Shown here: positions 37,701 through 47,414 of the stretch, piece after piece
Position numbering within the stretch: position 1 is the first letter of the stretch
How the letters are laid out: each line of letters starts with the position of its first letter
DNA from: Lampropedia aestuarii
GTDB taxonomy: Bacteria; Pseudomonadota; Gammaproteobacteria; Burkholderiales; Burkholderiaceae_C
Direction of reading: 5' to 3'
Assembly (NCBI RefSeq): GCF_004803635.1
Contig: NZ_SSWX01000001.1
Coordinates: 267,796-331,795, forward strand
DNA: 64,000 bases
Position numbers and translations under genes: made by a program
Notes under the pieces: model-generated
What the model was told of the DNA's origin: nothing
The model's database searches: none
What the model saw: only the letters and a program-made list of their open reading frames with translations

Positions 37701-39029
37701 ATGCCCATCAAGCCCAGTCAGAGCCACCGCCACGCCAAAAACACTCCAACACTGCCCGCAGACATGGCGGTTTACATGGTCGGCGGCGCCGTACGTGACC
37801 AGCTATTGGGCGTGCCTGTGCATGACCGCGACTGGGTGGTGGTAGGTGCCTGCCCCGCAGTCATGGAGGCGCATGGTTTCACACCTGTGGGCAAAGATTT
37901 TCCGGTCTTTTTACACCCACAAACCCACGAGGAATATGCGCTGGCGCGCACCGAGCGCAAAAGCGGCCACGGCTACAAAGGCTTTACCGTCTACGCCGAT
38001 CAGGCCGTCACGATTGAAGAAGACTTGGCCAGGCGCGACTTGACCATCAACGCCATCGCCCTGCGCACGCTGGCTGATGGCAGCCAGCAATGGGTCGACC
38101 CCTACGACGGCAGAGGCGATGTGCAACGCAAAGTATTGCGCCATGTCACAGAGGCCTTTGCCGAAGACCCGCTGCGCATTTTGCGCATTGCCCGCTTTGC
38201 CGCCCGTTTTACAGCGTTTGAAGTCGCGCCCGAAACCATGGCGCTGATGCAGGCCATGGTACAAGCAGGCGAAGCCGCGCACCTGGTGCCAGAGCGGGTA
38301 TGGCAAGAGCTTGCCAAAGGCCTGATGGAGAGAGCACCCACACGCATGTTCGACGTGCTGCGCCATTGCGGTGCGCTGGCGGTGGTGCTGCCAGAGATCG
38401 ACAATTTATGGCACATCGACGCAGATGCAGGCGCGGATGCGGGCGCAAGCGCAGGCATGCGCAGCATGCACAGACTGGCCACCGCCGCGCAGGCAGGCCT
38501 CAGCCTGGCCGAGCGCTGGGCGGTACTGGCAGTCGATGTCGGGCGTTATGCACGCAACGACCATGTTGCTGCCAGCGCGCACACCAACGCCAAGTGCCGC
38601 AAACAAGCAGCCTTGCATGCGCTGGCCGAGCGGCTGCGTGTGCCCAGCGATATACGCGACCTGTCGGTCCTGGTCGCAGAAGAAGGGCCTGGCATTATCT
38701 GCTTGCCAGCGCACCTGGATGCTGGCGAAGTCCTGCATTTGCTTGAGCGCTGCGATGCATTTCGCCGCCCTGAACGGTTTGAGCAGATCCTGACCGCCTG
38801 CCAGTGGCTGGACGCAGACTGTGCCAGCACAGCAAAGCACGCAAAAATCCAAACTACGCTAGCTCGCCTGCGCGCATCGTTGCAAGTCGCACAGCAAGTG
38901 CCCACTGCAGCCATTGCCCAAAAAGCCTTTGAACAAGGACTCAAAGGCGACAAGATTGGCGAGTGCATTCAACAAGCGCGCACAGAGGCCATCGCCCAGT
39001 ACTTGGCGCTAGAAGCGAAGCAGACTTAA
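37701..39029 (+). CDS. cca: CCA tRNA nucleotidyltransferase
   Basis: Adds or repairs the 3' CCA of tRNA. Class II fold: VYMVGGAVRDQLLG, catalytic DRDWVVVG (DxD), EEYALARTERK, RRDLTINAIA, EDPLRILRIARFAARF. Family proteins begin at the MAVYMVGG methionine, 21 residues further in, so the true start may be either. The C-terminal HD domain that gives E. coli Cca its phosphohydrolase activities is degenerate: the HD dyad (E. coli 255-256) reads Val278-Asp279 (VLAVDVGRY) and the HHGHG loop is also gone. An Ala/Gly/Asp repeat (DAGADAGASAG) sits just before that domain. Confidence 0.95.
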   Translation: MPIKPSQSHRHAKNTPTLPADMAVYMVGGAVRDQLLGVPVHDRDWVVVGACPAVMEAHGFTPVGKDFPVFLHPQTHEEYALARTERKSGHGYKGFTVYADQAVTIEEDLARRDLTINAIALRTLADGSQQWVDPYDGRGDVQRKVLRHVTEAFAEDPLRILRIARFAARFTAFEVAPETMALMQAMVQAGEAAHLVPERVWQELAKGLMERAPTRMFDVLRHCGALAVVLPEIDNLWHIDADAGADAGASAGMRSMHRLATAAQAGLSLAERWAVLAVDVGRYARNDHVAASAHTNAKCRKQAALHALAERLRVPSDIRDLSVLVAEEGPGIICLPAHLDAGEVLHLLERCDAFRRPERFEQILTACQWLDADCASTAKHAKIQTTLARLRASLQVAQQVPTAAIAQKAFEQGLKGDKIGECIQQARTEAIAQYLALEAKQT

Positions 39030-39038
39030 AACCGCCGC

Positions 39039-39476
39039 TTAAAAAGTACTGGCCACCGCTGTACTGCGGCTTTTGCGCGGTGCAGCCTGCTGCGCTGCAG
39101 GAACAGTTGCAGTATCGCACTGCGCCTGCGTCAGCGGCTGAGCAAGGCCCTCGCCATGGTCTTTGGCGTACTCTGTGCCCCAGTTGCGCATCGCAATCAA
39201 AATCGGCTTCAGACTGCGGCCCAGCTCGGTCAATTCGTAGTCGACCCGTGGCGGCACTTCGGCATGCACTGTGCGCACGACAATTCCAGCCCCCTCAAGC
39301 TCTCTGAGTTGCAGGGTTAACATGCGCTGCGTGATCACCGGGATATTGCGCGCAAGCTCGCTAAAGCGTTTTTTGCCATGCAGCAAATGGAACAGCACAA
39401 TCGGCTTCCAAGTGCCGCCCATGACCGACAGCGTCACCTCGACGGCGCAGCCGCTTTTGCTATTGAGTCGTTTCAT
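39039..39476 (-). CDS. HxlR family transcriptional regulator
   Basis: 145 residues; winged helix CAVEVTLSVMGGTWKPIVLF, KRFSELARNIPVITQRMLTLQLRELE and PPRVDYELTELGRSL are the HxlR signature. A single cysteine (Cys near residue 10) in the usual HxlR/YodB redox position. Ala/Ser-rich C-terminal tail. Start at MKRLNSKSGC; the frame is open 21 codons further. Divergent from the oxidoreductase at 39641, which is probably its target. Confidence 0.92.
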   Translation of the reverse strand: MKRLNSKSGCAVEVTLSVMGGTWKPIVLFHLLHGKKRFSELARNIPVITQRMLTLQLRELEGAGIVVRTVHAEVPPRVDYELTELGRSLKPILIAMRNWGTEYAKDHGEGLAQPLTQAQCDTATVPAAQQAAPRKSRSTAVASTF

Positions 39477-39596
39477 TGGATAGAGTGTGGGCGAAAAACA
39501 GGTTCCAAGCATACTAGCGCAAAGTACCAACTGGCTCAATGCTTACATTTTTAATACTACCGCACAAATATGTTGGTTCTGGCATTATCGTTTTAG

Positions 39597-39618
39597 CGAT
39601 GGCACCATAACGCCATCG
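39597..39618. promoter_or_regulatory. Inverted repeat in the hxlR/oxidoreductase divergent region
   Basis: Arms CGATGGC and GCCATCG, eight bases apart, 22 bases before the oxidoreductase start and between the two divergent genes. Candidate HxlR binding site or 5' hairpin; assigned by position only. Confidence 0.45.
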
Positions 39619-39640
39619 ATTATTACAACAGAGAACAAGC

Positions 39641-40648
39641 ATGAAAGCCATTGAATTAGCCGCCCCTGGTGGACTGAGCAATATCCGCCAGGTCGACTTG
39701 CCAGCAGCCGTCGCACCACAGGCCGGAGAGATCCAGGTGCGCATCCACGCCAGCTCGCTCAACTACCACGACTTGCTGGTGGCCACGAACCCCAAGGCCA
39801 CGGCCGACAAACGCATTTTGATGGCTGATGGCGCAGGCAGCGTGATTGCCATTGGTTCGGGCGTGACCGAATTCAAAGTGGGCGATGCGGTGGTCTCGAC
39901 CTTTTTCCCGCAATGGCTGTCTGGCCGCAACGTGCCTTCTGATTTCGCGCTGGTGCCAGGCGATGGCGTGGATGGCTTTGCCCGTGAACAAGTGACCATG
40001 CCAGCCACGGCGTTTACCCACGCCCCCAAAGGCTGGAGCCATGCCGAGGCAGCCACACTGACCACGGCCGGTCTGACCGCATGGCGCGCACTGGTAGTCG
40101 ATGGCGGCATCCAGGCTGGCGACACGGTGCTAGTGCTGGGCACCGGCGGCGTGTCCTTGTTCGCGCTGCAACTGGCCAAAAGCATGGGCGCCAAAGTGAT
40201 TGCGACGACATCCAGCAGCGCCAAAGCCAACAAACTGCGCGCTTTGGGTGCCGATGCGGTGATCAATTACCGCGACACACCCGAATGGGGCAATGCGGTC
40301 TTGCAAGCCACTGAAGGCCGTGGCGCTGATATTGTCGTGGAAGTGGGTGGCCCCAATACCTTGCCGCAATCGATTCGTGCTGCCAGTGTCGGCGGGCATA
40401 TCGCGCTGATTGGCGTGCTAACCGGTTTTGCCGGTGACATCCCGACTGTGGAGTTGATGCGCAAGCAGCAAACCCTCAAAGGCTTGATTGTCGGCAGCCG
40501 AGAACACCAGCAAGACATGGTGCGCGCGCTGGACCAAATGTCCTGGAAGCCGGTGATTGACCGCAGCTTTGCATTGCAAGAGCTGGCCCAGGCATTTGAG
40601 TACCAGGCCTCAGGCGCGCACTTTGGCAAGATCTGCGTTGAGTTTTAA
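39641..40648 (+). CDS. NAD(P)-dependent medium-chain alcohol dehydrogenase/quinone oxidoreductase
   Basis: 335 residues of the MDR superfamily: GroES-like N-terminal domain (GEIQVRIHASSLNYHDLL, DGAGSVIAIGSGV) and Rossmann domain (VLVLGTGGVSLFALQLAKSMG). The structural-zinc cysteine cluster and the catalytic cysteine are absent, so it is closer to the zinc-free quinone reductases. Substrate unknown. Divergent from an HxlR regulator, an arrangement typical for electrophile- or quinone-responsive oxidoreductases. Confidence 0.9.
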   Translation: MKAIELAAPGGLSNIRQVDLPAAVAPQAGEIQVRIHASSLNYHDLLVATNPKATADKRILMADGAGSVIAIGSGVTEFKVGDAVVSTFFPQWLSGRNVPSDFALVPGDGVDGFAREQVTMPATAFTHAPKGWSHAEAATLTTAGLTAWRALVVDGGIQAGDTVLVLGTGGVSLFALQLAKSMGAKVIATTSSSAKANKLRALGADAVINYRDTPEWGNAVLQATEGRGADIVVEVGGPNTLPQSIRAASVGGHIALIGVLTGFAGDIPTVELMRKQQTLKGLIVGSREHQQDMVRALDQMSWKPVIDRSFALQELAQAFEYQASGAHFGKICVEF

Positions 40649-40666
40649 ACGCTTACAAGCGGGCAA

Positions 40667-41500
40667 TTAAGACGAATGGTGGCGCGGCTTCTTGCCGCGC
40701 CCTGCCAAAGCCCGATCAAATACCCAATCGGGCAAAATGCGCAGCAAACGCCCCAGCCAGCCCATTTGCCAAGGGATCACCACATAGCTGCGGCGCTGCT
40801 CGATCGCCCGATAAGCCTTGGCAGCAAAGCGGTCGGCATCCATCAAAAAAGGCATCGAAAAGGGGTTCTTGGCCGTCATCGCTGTGCGGATAAAACCGGG
40901 ACTGAGCGTCACCACCGACACGCCGCTGCCGCGCAAGTCTCCGCGCAAGCTCTCGCAATACGCAATCACTCCAGCCTTGCTTGAGCAGTAGCCTGCATGA
41001 CCTGGCAAACCACGCACGCCTGCGACACTGGCTACGCCTACCAAGCTGCCACTTTTACGCGCACGCATCGGTTGCATGAAAGGAATCAGAGTCGCTGCCA
41101 AACCCCGGTTATTGGTCGCCCAGATATGCTCAAAAGCGCCCAGATCGTCCCATTCCGCGGTATCAATGCCGTGGCTAATGCCGGCGCTGGCAATCACCAC
41201 ATCAGGCAAACCCAAGTCGCTGATGCATTGCAAGGCCACAGCGCGAATACTGTCGGGTTGGGCCACATCAGCCGCATACAGCACGCACTGGTCTGCAGAC
41301 AAACCGTGCGCCGTGCGCCATTGCTCCATCACCTCCAGGCGCCGAGCCACCAGAGCCAGACGCCAACCTCGCTGCGCGTACTCTTGCGCCAATGCCTGAC
41401 CCAAACCACTGGAGGCACCCGTGATGAACACCAGCGGCTTGCGCTGCTTGCTGGGGCTCAGTGCGGACGAAACGTGGGCAGAAGCGGAAGCAGTATTCAT
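40667..41500 (-). CDS. SDR family oxidoreductase
   Basis: 277 residues; FITGASSGLGQALA binds the dinucleotide, and the catalytic Tyr-Lys is YCSSKAG. A C-terminal hydrophobic patch and basic tail (GRGKKPRHHSS) follow. It resembles acyl/lipid-type SDRs, without certainty. It lies 63 bases after lptC on the same strand, where lptA and lptB are normally found. Confidence 0.88.
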   Translation of the reverse strand: MNTASASAHVSSALSPSKQRKPLVFITGASSGLGQALAQEYAQRGWRLALVARRLEVMEQWRTAHGLSADQCVLYAADVAQPDSIRAVALQCISDLGLPDVVIASAGISHGIDTAEWDDLGAFEHIWATNNRGLAATLIPFMQPMRARKSGSLVGVASVAGVRGLPGHAGYCSSKAGVIAYCESLRGDLRGSGVSVVTLSPGFIRTAMTAKNPFSMPFLMDADRFAAKAYRAIEQRRSYVVIPWQMGWLGRLLRILPDWVFDRALAGRGKKPRHHSS

Positions 41501-41563
41501 AGATCACAAGCCTTTATCGAGCAGACAGGCCACCAATGGGGCCAGAAGCGGCACTGGCCACCA

Positions 41564-42178
41564 TCAGGGCCGTGCAGCCGGTTGAATCGTGCTGCGCACA
41601 CGGCCATCAATTTCGGTCGTCTGCTGTTTTTTGTCATACACCAGCGTCTGCCCTGTCATGCGATCAGCACCGCGAAACAGCTCAACCGGCAAATCACTGA
41701 CAACCCGTTCCTCATCAGGCCAGACCTGCAATTCTTCGCCCCTGAACTCCAGGCGTGGCGAGGTGGCCGTGGCCAATTGCACCACCACGGCATTGCCATG
41801 CAATTGCACTTCTGAACTATCGCCATTGGTGGTGCCCGAATTGGCCGTCGCGGTGATGATGCGGCCATCTTCGGTCACCGCGCGCATACGCAGGCGGTCT
41901 ACAACCAACAAATCCTTGGCTGGGTAATGCTTGGCCGTATCGCCAAACAACTCCACCGTCAATCGCCCAGTGCCATCGTAGCTGCGGGTGGCAAATTCGG
42001 TAATCGTGTAGTCGGGCTCGTCAACCGGTATTGGTTCGACGCTGGGCTGTGCGGCCGAAGGCACGCTGCGCGCCAGCCAATACGTGCCCAGCGCCAGCGC
42101 GGCCATCACCAGCACGGGTCCATAGACCGACAACCGGTCTAAGCGGTAACGCAAACTCCGCTTGGGTTTCTGGCTCAT
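41564..42178 (-). CDS. lptC: LPS export protein LptC
   Basis: Bitopic inner-membrane protein that passes LPS from LptBFG to LptA. 204 residues with a single N-terminal membrane helix (VYGPVLVMAALALGTYWLA) and the beta-jellyroll domain (YTITEFATRSYDGTGRL, HYPAKDLLVVDRLRMRA, DRMTGQTLVYD). Its ATG overlaps the kdsC stop by four bases. No lptA or lptB follows. Confidence 0.92.
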   Translation of the reverse strand: MSQKPKRSLRYRLDRLSVYGPVLVMAALALGTYWLARSVPSAAQPSVEPIPVDEPDYTITEFATRSYDGTGRLTVELFGDTAKHYPAKDLLVVDRLRMRAVTEDGRIITATANSGTTNGDSSEVQLHGNAVVVQLATATSPRLEFRGEELQVWPDEERVVSDLPVELFRGADRMTGQTLVYDKKQQTTEIDGRVRSTIQPAARP

Positions 42179-42774
42179 ACTGCTCCTTGCGCATCCGTGG
42201 CCACAGGCACGGCCGCATGGCCAGCCAAGGCCTGCTGCAAGCTTGCGCCGTAATGGCCACTGGCCATCAGCAGCAAGTCACAGAACTCGCGCACGGCACC
42301 GCGCCCGCCTTCGGCTTGCGTGACGTAATCGGCTACGCCAAGTACTTCGACATGGGCGTTCGGCGGTGCACAGGCCAACGCACAGTGCGTGAGCACTGGC
42401 AAATCCGGCCAATCATCGCCCATGCACGCCGCTTGCTGCCAGGTCAGACCCAGCTGATCCAGCAGCGCCTGGGCGGCTGGCAGCTTGTTTTCCGTGCCAT
42501 AAACAGCATGCACCACGCCGAGGGCTTTGAGCCGCAAACGCAAGGCCGCACTGTCGCGCCCTGTGATCACCGCCGGCGTAATACCGGCCTGGCTCAGCAG
42601 TTTGATGCCATGGCCGTCCAGCGTATGAAAGCGTTTGATCGCCTCGCCCTCTGGGCCGAAATACAGGCCACCATCGGTGAGCACACCATCCACATCAAAA
42701 AAAACGACGCGCACCGGCAAGGCCCGGTTCAACAGGTTTTCATCAAAGCGGCGTGCAATGCTAATGGCTGGCAT
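42175..42774 (-). CDS. kdsC: KDO-8-phosphate phosphatase
   Basis: Small HAD phosphatase releasing KDO for LPS. 199 residues: nucleophile motif VFFDVDGVLTDGGLY, VITGRDSAA, and MGDDWPDLPVL. Length and lack of a cap domain fit KdsC. Translationally coupled to lptC; kdsD lies 93 bases upstream. Confidence 0.95.
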   Translation of the reverse strand: MPAISIARRFDENLLNRALPVRVVFFDVDGVLTDGGLYFGPEGEAIKRFHTLDGHGIKLLSQAGITPAVITGRDSAALRLRLKALGVVHAVYGTENKLPAAQALLDQLGLTWQQAACMGDDWPDLPVLTHCALACAPPNAHVEVLGVADYVTQAEGGRGAVREFCDLLLMASGHYGASLQQALAGHAAVPVATDAQGAV

Positions 42775-42866
42775 AGTGGTCAGTGTATTTTTTCAATCAG
42801 GCGAGATCGCAATCGTCTCATCATAAACGCAAGCGTGGCCTTGGCGGCCAAGCCTTCTGGCGCAGC

Positions 42867-43874
42867 TTAAATGACCTTGGCGCGCATCAAATCGCCCACA
42901 TGCAAAGCCCCAACCAGGGCACCCGCCTCACCCGTCACAAGCAAGCAGGTGATGCGGTGTTGCTCCATCATCTGCGCCGCTTGCGTGGCCAAGGCATCAG
43001 CCTCAATTGTGCGCGGCTTGGCATGCATGACCTGGCCTGCCGTCAGGGTGCGCAAATCCATGCCCGCTTCAATATTGCGGCGCAAATCGCCATCGGTGTA
43101 AATGCCCAGCAACTGGCCTTGCGCGCCCACCACCGCAGTAGCGCCCAGGCCTTTGCGAGAGATTTCGTGCATCAGCTCGCCAAAGCTGGCGCTCTCAGGC
43201 ACGCTGGGCACATCGGCGCCTTGGCGCATCACATCGCGCACATGGGTTAGCAAGCGCCGCCCCAAGGAGCCGCCTGGGTGCGAACGGGCAAAGTCCTCAG
43301 CTCTGAAACCGCGCGCATCCAGCACTGCAACGGCCAAAGCGTCGCCCAGCGCCAATTGCACCGTGGTGCTGGCCGTAGGGGCCAAATTCAATGGGTCGGC
43401 CTCTTGGCTGACCTGGGTGTCGAGCACGATGTCAGCATGGCGTGCCAAGGCTGACTGGGTTTTGCCCGTCATGGCGATGACCCTGGCCCCCAGGCGTTTG
43501 ATCACCGGCAAAATATTCACCAGCTCTTCGCTCTCGCCGCTGTTGGAGATGGCCAGCACCACATCGGCGCCGGTGACCATGCCCAAATCGCCGTGGCTGG
43601 CTTCGGCCGGATGCAGAAAAAATGCTGGCGTGCCAGTAGAGGCCAAAGTCGCGGCAATCTTGCGGCCAATATGGCCGCTTTTGCCCATACCAGTGACCAC
43701 CACACGTGCTTGACCATTCAAAATGGTCTGCACGGCCTGCGTGAACGCGTCCCCCATGCGCTGGCGCACTGCCTGCAGCTGTTCAATTTCGATCTGGACT
43801 GCATTGCGCCCCATTTCAAGCGCGCGTGCGGCATCGAAAGAAGCAAAAGAAGCATGGGTTGGGGTGTGACTCAT
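42867..43874 (-). CDS. kdsD: D-arabinose-5-phosphate isomerase (KpsF/KdsD)
   Basis: Supplies arabinose 5-phosphate for KDO. An N-terminal SIS sugar-isomerase domain (GMGKSGHIGRKIAATLASTG, AISNSGESEE) and two C-terminal CBS domains (VRDVMRQGADVP, MHAKPRTIEADA). About 335 residues. Start taken at MSHTPTHAS; other in-frame ATGs lie three and ten codons upstream, none with an SD sequence. Leads kdsD-kdsC-lptC. Confidence 0.94.
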   Translation of the reverse strand: MSHTPTHASFASFDAARALEMGRNAVQIEIEQLQAVRQRMGDAFTQAVQTILNGQARVVVTGMGKSGHIGRKIAATLASTGTPAFFLHPAEASHGDLGMVTGADVVLAISNSGESEELVNILPVIKRLGARVIAMTGKTQSALARHADIVLDTQVSQEADPLNLAPTASTTVQLALGDALAVAVLDARGFRAEDFARSHPGGSLGRRLLTHVRDVMRQGADVPSVPESASFGELMHEISRKGLGATAVVGAQGQLLGIYTDGDLRRNIEAGMDLRTLTAGQVMHAKPRTIEADALATQAAQMMEQHRITCLLVTGEAGALVGALHVGDLMRAKVI

Positions 43875-43976
43875 AGCGTGCATTTTAACGGGAAGGGGCA
43901 CCATAGCGCGAAGCCATGGCCAGGTTCATTGCCAAGCACAGGCTGCAGGCCCTGCCCGCAGCACCTGCGCCCTCAT

Positions 43977-45638
43977 TCACAGCAACCAGGCCATCACGTC
44001 CTGGTGCCCATCAGCCTGCAAACGGGCTGGGTCAGCATCGTTGAGGATGTCTTTGGCCAGGTTCTTGCCCAGCTCCACGCCCCATTGGTCAAAGCTGTTG
44101 ATACCCCACAAGCGGCCAGCGACAAAGGTGCGGTGCTCGTACAAGGCAATCAAAGCACCCACCGAGGCAGGGTCCAAACGGTCAATCACCATCATCGTGC
44201 TCGGTCGGTTGCCTGGGCAATGCGTGTGCGCGGCGCCGCTGTGCTTGCCTTGCGTCAAGGCACGCGCTTGTGCCACGGCATTGGCTTGCAAGGCGCGGTG
44301 TTGCTCCTCAGTCCCCAGGCCCTTGGCATGCGGCACAATGAATTCAACCGGAATGACTTGCTGGCCCTGGTGGATCAGCTGGAAAAACGCGTGCTGGCAG
44401 TTTGTGCCCGCCTCGCCCCAGACCACCGGTGCGGTAGGCAAAGACAAGGGCTGGCCCGACCAGTCACTGCCTTTGCCATTGCTCTCCATCTCCAGCTGCT
44501 GCAAATACGCAGGCAGGCGGCGCAAGCCGTGGCTATAGGGCGCAATGCAGCGCGAGGTAAAGCCAAAAAAGTTGCGATACCAGATATCGAGCAGCGCCAA
44601 CTGCACCGGCAAATTGCGCTCAAACGGCGCATGGCGAAAATGCAGGTCCATCGCATGCGCGCCAGAGAGCAAAGCCTGGAACTGCTCAGCACCAATGGCA
44701 ATCGCAATCGACAGGCCAATGCTGGACCACAGCGAAAAACGCCCACCGACCCAGTCAGCAAACGGAAAAATGGTCTCCACACCAAATGCCTGCGCAGCGC
44801 TGGCATTGCTGGTCATCGCCACAAAGCGGCGGGCAACCAGTTGGCGCAATGCTTCCGGCACATCTTCGGGCAAGGCACGTTGCTGTGGGTCGCAGTCAAA
44901 ATCGTGTGCAGCCAACATCCAGGCACGGGCGACCTGTGCATTGACGATCGTCTCGGCCGTGCCAAACGATTTCGAGGCCAGCAAGAACACCGTGCGATCC
45001 GGGTCCAGCTGGCGCAGCTTCAAGCCCAGGTCATCGCCATCCATATTGGAGACGAAATGCATGCGCTTGCCTTGGCTGCAGTAGGCCTCCAAAGCCTGCA
45101 CGACCACAGCAGGCCCTAAATCAGAGCCGCCAATGCCAATATTGACCACATCGGTGACCGTGTCGTCATGGCGCACACGCTCGGCAAACGCCAAAAATGC
45201 CGCTTGCGAGGCACGCATTTCCTGCAGCGCCTCGGCCATCGCGCCATTTTCAGCGGCGTAATCGGCTGGGCAGCGCAGCAGCACATGCCAAGCCGCGCGC
45301 TGCTCGGTCGTATTGAGCTGCGCGCCGGTGAACAAGGCTTCAATCGAGTCTTGCAAGCGGCAGGACTGGGCCATCTCGAGCAACAATTGTTGCGTGCTGG
45401 CACTGAGCAGGTTGCGTGAGAAATCAGCGCGAATAAACGGCGCTTGCACACCCATGCGTTTGAAGCGGCTGAGGTCTTCGCTCAGTGCCTGGCGCACATC
45501 AAAACCACGCCCAGTACTGGCGAAATGCGCGGCCAATAAGGGCCACTGCGCGGTTTGGTCACAACGGGGGGTCGATGGATTCAATAAAGCCTCAGTCGGT
45601 TGCACACAGTCGGCCAGCGCAGGCTGGGGAGCAGTCAT
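43977..45638 (-). CDS. pgi: Glucose-6-phosphate isomerase
   Basis: Interconverts glucose 6-phosphate and fructose 6-phosphate. 553 residues, with both family signatures: DWVGGRFSLWSSIG and FDQWGVELGKNLAK. Other landmarks: NIGIGGSDLGP, SNMDGDD, ASKSFGTAET. tal lies 30 bases upstream on the same strand, so the two sugar-phosphate genes are probably one operon. Confidence 0.96.
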   Translation of the reverse strand: MTAPQPALADCVQPTEALLNPSTPRCDQTAQWPLLAAHFASTGRGFDVRQALSEDLSRFKRMGVQAPFIRADFSRNLLSASTQQLLLEMAQSCRLQDSIEALFTGAQLNTTEQRAAWHVLLRCPADYAAENGAMAEALQEMRASQAAFLAFAERVRHDDTVTDVVNIGIGGSDLGPAVVVQALEAYCSQGKRMHFVSNMDGDDLGLKLRQLDPDRTVFLLASKSFGTAETIVNAQVARAWMLAAHDFDCDPQQRALPEDVPEALRQLVARRFVAMTSNASAAQAFGVETIFPFADWVGGRFSLWSSIGLSIAIAIGAEQFQALLSGAHAMDLHFRHAPFERNLPVQLALLDIWYRNFFGFTSRCIAPYSHGLRRLPAYLQQLEMESNGKGSDWSGQPLSLPTAPVVWGEAGTNCQHAFFQLIHQGQQVIPVEFIVPHAKGLGTEEQHRALQANAVAQARALTQGKHSGAAHTHCPGNRPSTMMVIDRLDPASVGALIALYEHRTFVAGRLWGINSFDQWGVELGKNLAKDILNDADPARLQADGHQDVMAWLL

Positions 45639-45668
45639 GAATGCACACTCATGGCAATAAGCGCGTAT

Positions 45669-46619
45669 TCAACGCGCTTGCAAAATGGCTTCAAGTTTGA
45701 CCGCATCAGCGGCAAAGGCGCGAATGCCTTCAGCCAGTTTCTCAGTAGCCATTGCGTCTTCGTTCAACGCAAAGCGGAACTGCGCCTCATCGTACTGAAC
45801 GAATGTGTGTGTTTTCGCCTTGGCAGCTTCAACATCCAGCAATTGAGGTGCAGGCGCTTGGCTATCGGCAAGTTGTTGCAGCAAGTCGGGGCTGATGGTC
45901 AGCAAGTCGCAACCGGCCAGCGCGACGATTTGGCCAACGTTGCGAAAGCTCGCGCCCATGATTTCGGTTTTAATGCCGAAGTGTTTGTAATACTCATAAA
46001 TACCGCGCACCGACTGCACGCCGGGGTCATTGACACCGGCTTTGGCCGCTTCATCCCACTGGCTGCCCGCTTGTTTTTTGTACCAATCGTAAATACGCCC
46101 AACAAACGGCGAAATCAGCTGCACTTTGGCATCGGCGCAAGCGACTGCTTGTGCAAACGAGAACAGCAAAGTCAGATTGGTCGGAATGCCGCGCTGCTCC
46201 AACAAGCGTGCGGCTTGAATGCCTTCCCAAGTCGCGGCGACCTTGATCAGCACGCGCGAGGTGTCAACACCGGCTGCGCGGTACAGCTCCACGATGCGCT
46301 CGCCGCGTGTCAGCGTGGCATTGGTATCAAAACTCAAACGCGCGTCCACTTCGGTAGACACGCGGCCCGGAATAATCTTCAAAATCTCAGTGCCAAAGCA
46401 CACAATCAACTGGTCCATGCGCTCGTCGATCGGCAGGCCCTGGGTTTTGGCCATCACCTCATCGACCAGACTGGCATACTCGGGTTTTTGCACGGCCTTG
46501 AGAATCAACGACGGGTTTGTCGTGGCATCTTGCGGCTGAAAGGCCTGCAATTGATGGAAATCGCCGGTATCTGCGACCACGGTAGTTGATTGTTTGAGTG
46601 CCTGAAGTTGATTAGACAT
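45669..46619 (-). CDS. tal: Transaldolase
   Basis: Pentose-phosphate enzyme that transfers dihydroxyacetone units through a lysine Schiff base. 316 residues; [12 protein letters not shown] at the N-terminus and [13 protein letters not shown] with the catalytic lysine. Start at [10 protein letters not shown], which matches the family; the frame is open 58 codons further up but that part is not transaldolase-like. Followed 30 bases later by pgi. Confidence 0.96.
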   Translation of the reverse strand: MSNQLQALKQSTTVVADTGDFHQLQAFQPQDATTNPSLILKAVQKPEYASLVDEVMAKTQGLPIDERMDQLIVCFGTEILKIIPGRVSTEVDARLSFDTNATLTRGERIVELYRAAGVDTSRVLIKVAATWEGIQAARLLEQRGIPTNLTLLFSFAQAVACADAKVQLISPFVGRIYDWYKKQAGSQWDEAAKAGVNDPGVQSVRGIYEYYKHFGIKTEIMGASFRNVGQIVALAGCDLLTISPDLLQQLADSQAPAPQLLDVEAAKAKTHTFVQYDEAQFRFALNEDAMATEKLAEGIRAFAADAVKLEAILQAR

Positions 46620-46862
46620 ATGCCAATGGGTACGGCCAAGCCGTTGAGGTGACAAAACGCCAAGTTTATCCGCAAACGGCCATCTCTCCCATGGAGTCAC
46701 AATCCTTGACACCAGTTTGGGCCACCGCACAGACCCCAGCGGCAACTGAGTGCGTGATGGGGCTGCGCTGATTTTTGACAACTGCCCTTTCACTCAACCT
46801 CAAAACCAGTTTGCGTACAGCCCCGACGCCCCCAGCCAACCTTATTGCGAAATGTATTAGCC

Positions 46863-47414
46863 ATGCCCACTGCCCAGCCCTCCCCCAAGGCCATCGCTGT
46901 CTATTTGGCCGGTCCGGACGTCTTTTTTAGCGACCACCCACAGCGTTACGCCGCATTGAAAGCCGCTTGCCTACAGCACGGTTTGCAGGGCCACAGCCCG
47001 CTTGACAATGTGCTTGCACTGGGCGCATGCGCCAGTGCCAATGCCCACGCCATTTACCAAGCGAATGTGCAACTGATTGGCCAGTGTGATGCGGTGCTTG
47101 CGCACCTGGGAGATTTTCGTGGCTGCGAGCCCGATGCTGGCACCGTATTTGAAGTCGGCTATGCCATCGCCCAAGGCAAACCGGTCGTGGCCTGGGGCCA
47201 AGGCTTGGCCCAAGACTACCGCCAGCGCGTCAGACAGCAATTGGCTTTGGCCACTGATGCCGTGCACGACGCACAGCAAGCCGAAATAGAAAACTTTGGC
47301 CTGCCGCTGAATCTGATGCTGGCCTGCGCTTGCATTGAGGTCACAGAAACCGCTGCGCAGGCTGTGGCCGCATTGGCCAAGCACCTGCAGACCGCACCAC
47401 AGCCGCTGCGCTAA
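46863..47414 (+). CDS. Nucleoside 2-deoxyribosyltransferase
   Basis: 183 residues. VYLAGPDVFF, CDAVLAHLGDFRGCEPDAGTVFE and VGYAIAQGKPVVAW are typical of the family; the nucleophile glutamate would be in GTVFEVGYA. Exchanges or hydrolyses bases on deoxynucleosides (salvage). No SD is visible. The six in-frame codons upstream from a TTG are not family-like. Confidence 0.9.
   Translation: MPTAQPSPKAIAVYLAGPDVFFSDHPQRYAALKAACLQHGLQGHSPLDNVLALGACASANAHAIYQANVQLIGQCDAVLAHLGDFRGCEPDAGTVFEVGYAIAQGKPVVAWGQGLAQDYRQRVRQQLALATDAVHDAQQAEIENFGLPLNLMLACACIEVTETAAQAVAALAKHLQTAPQPLR

Noticed and set aside
43593..45119. 508-codon open frame opposite pgi
   Set aside because: Antisense of two confirmed genes (kdsD start and pgi), with no recognisable domain.
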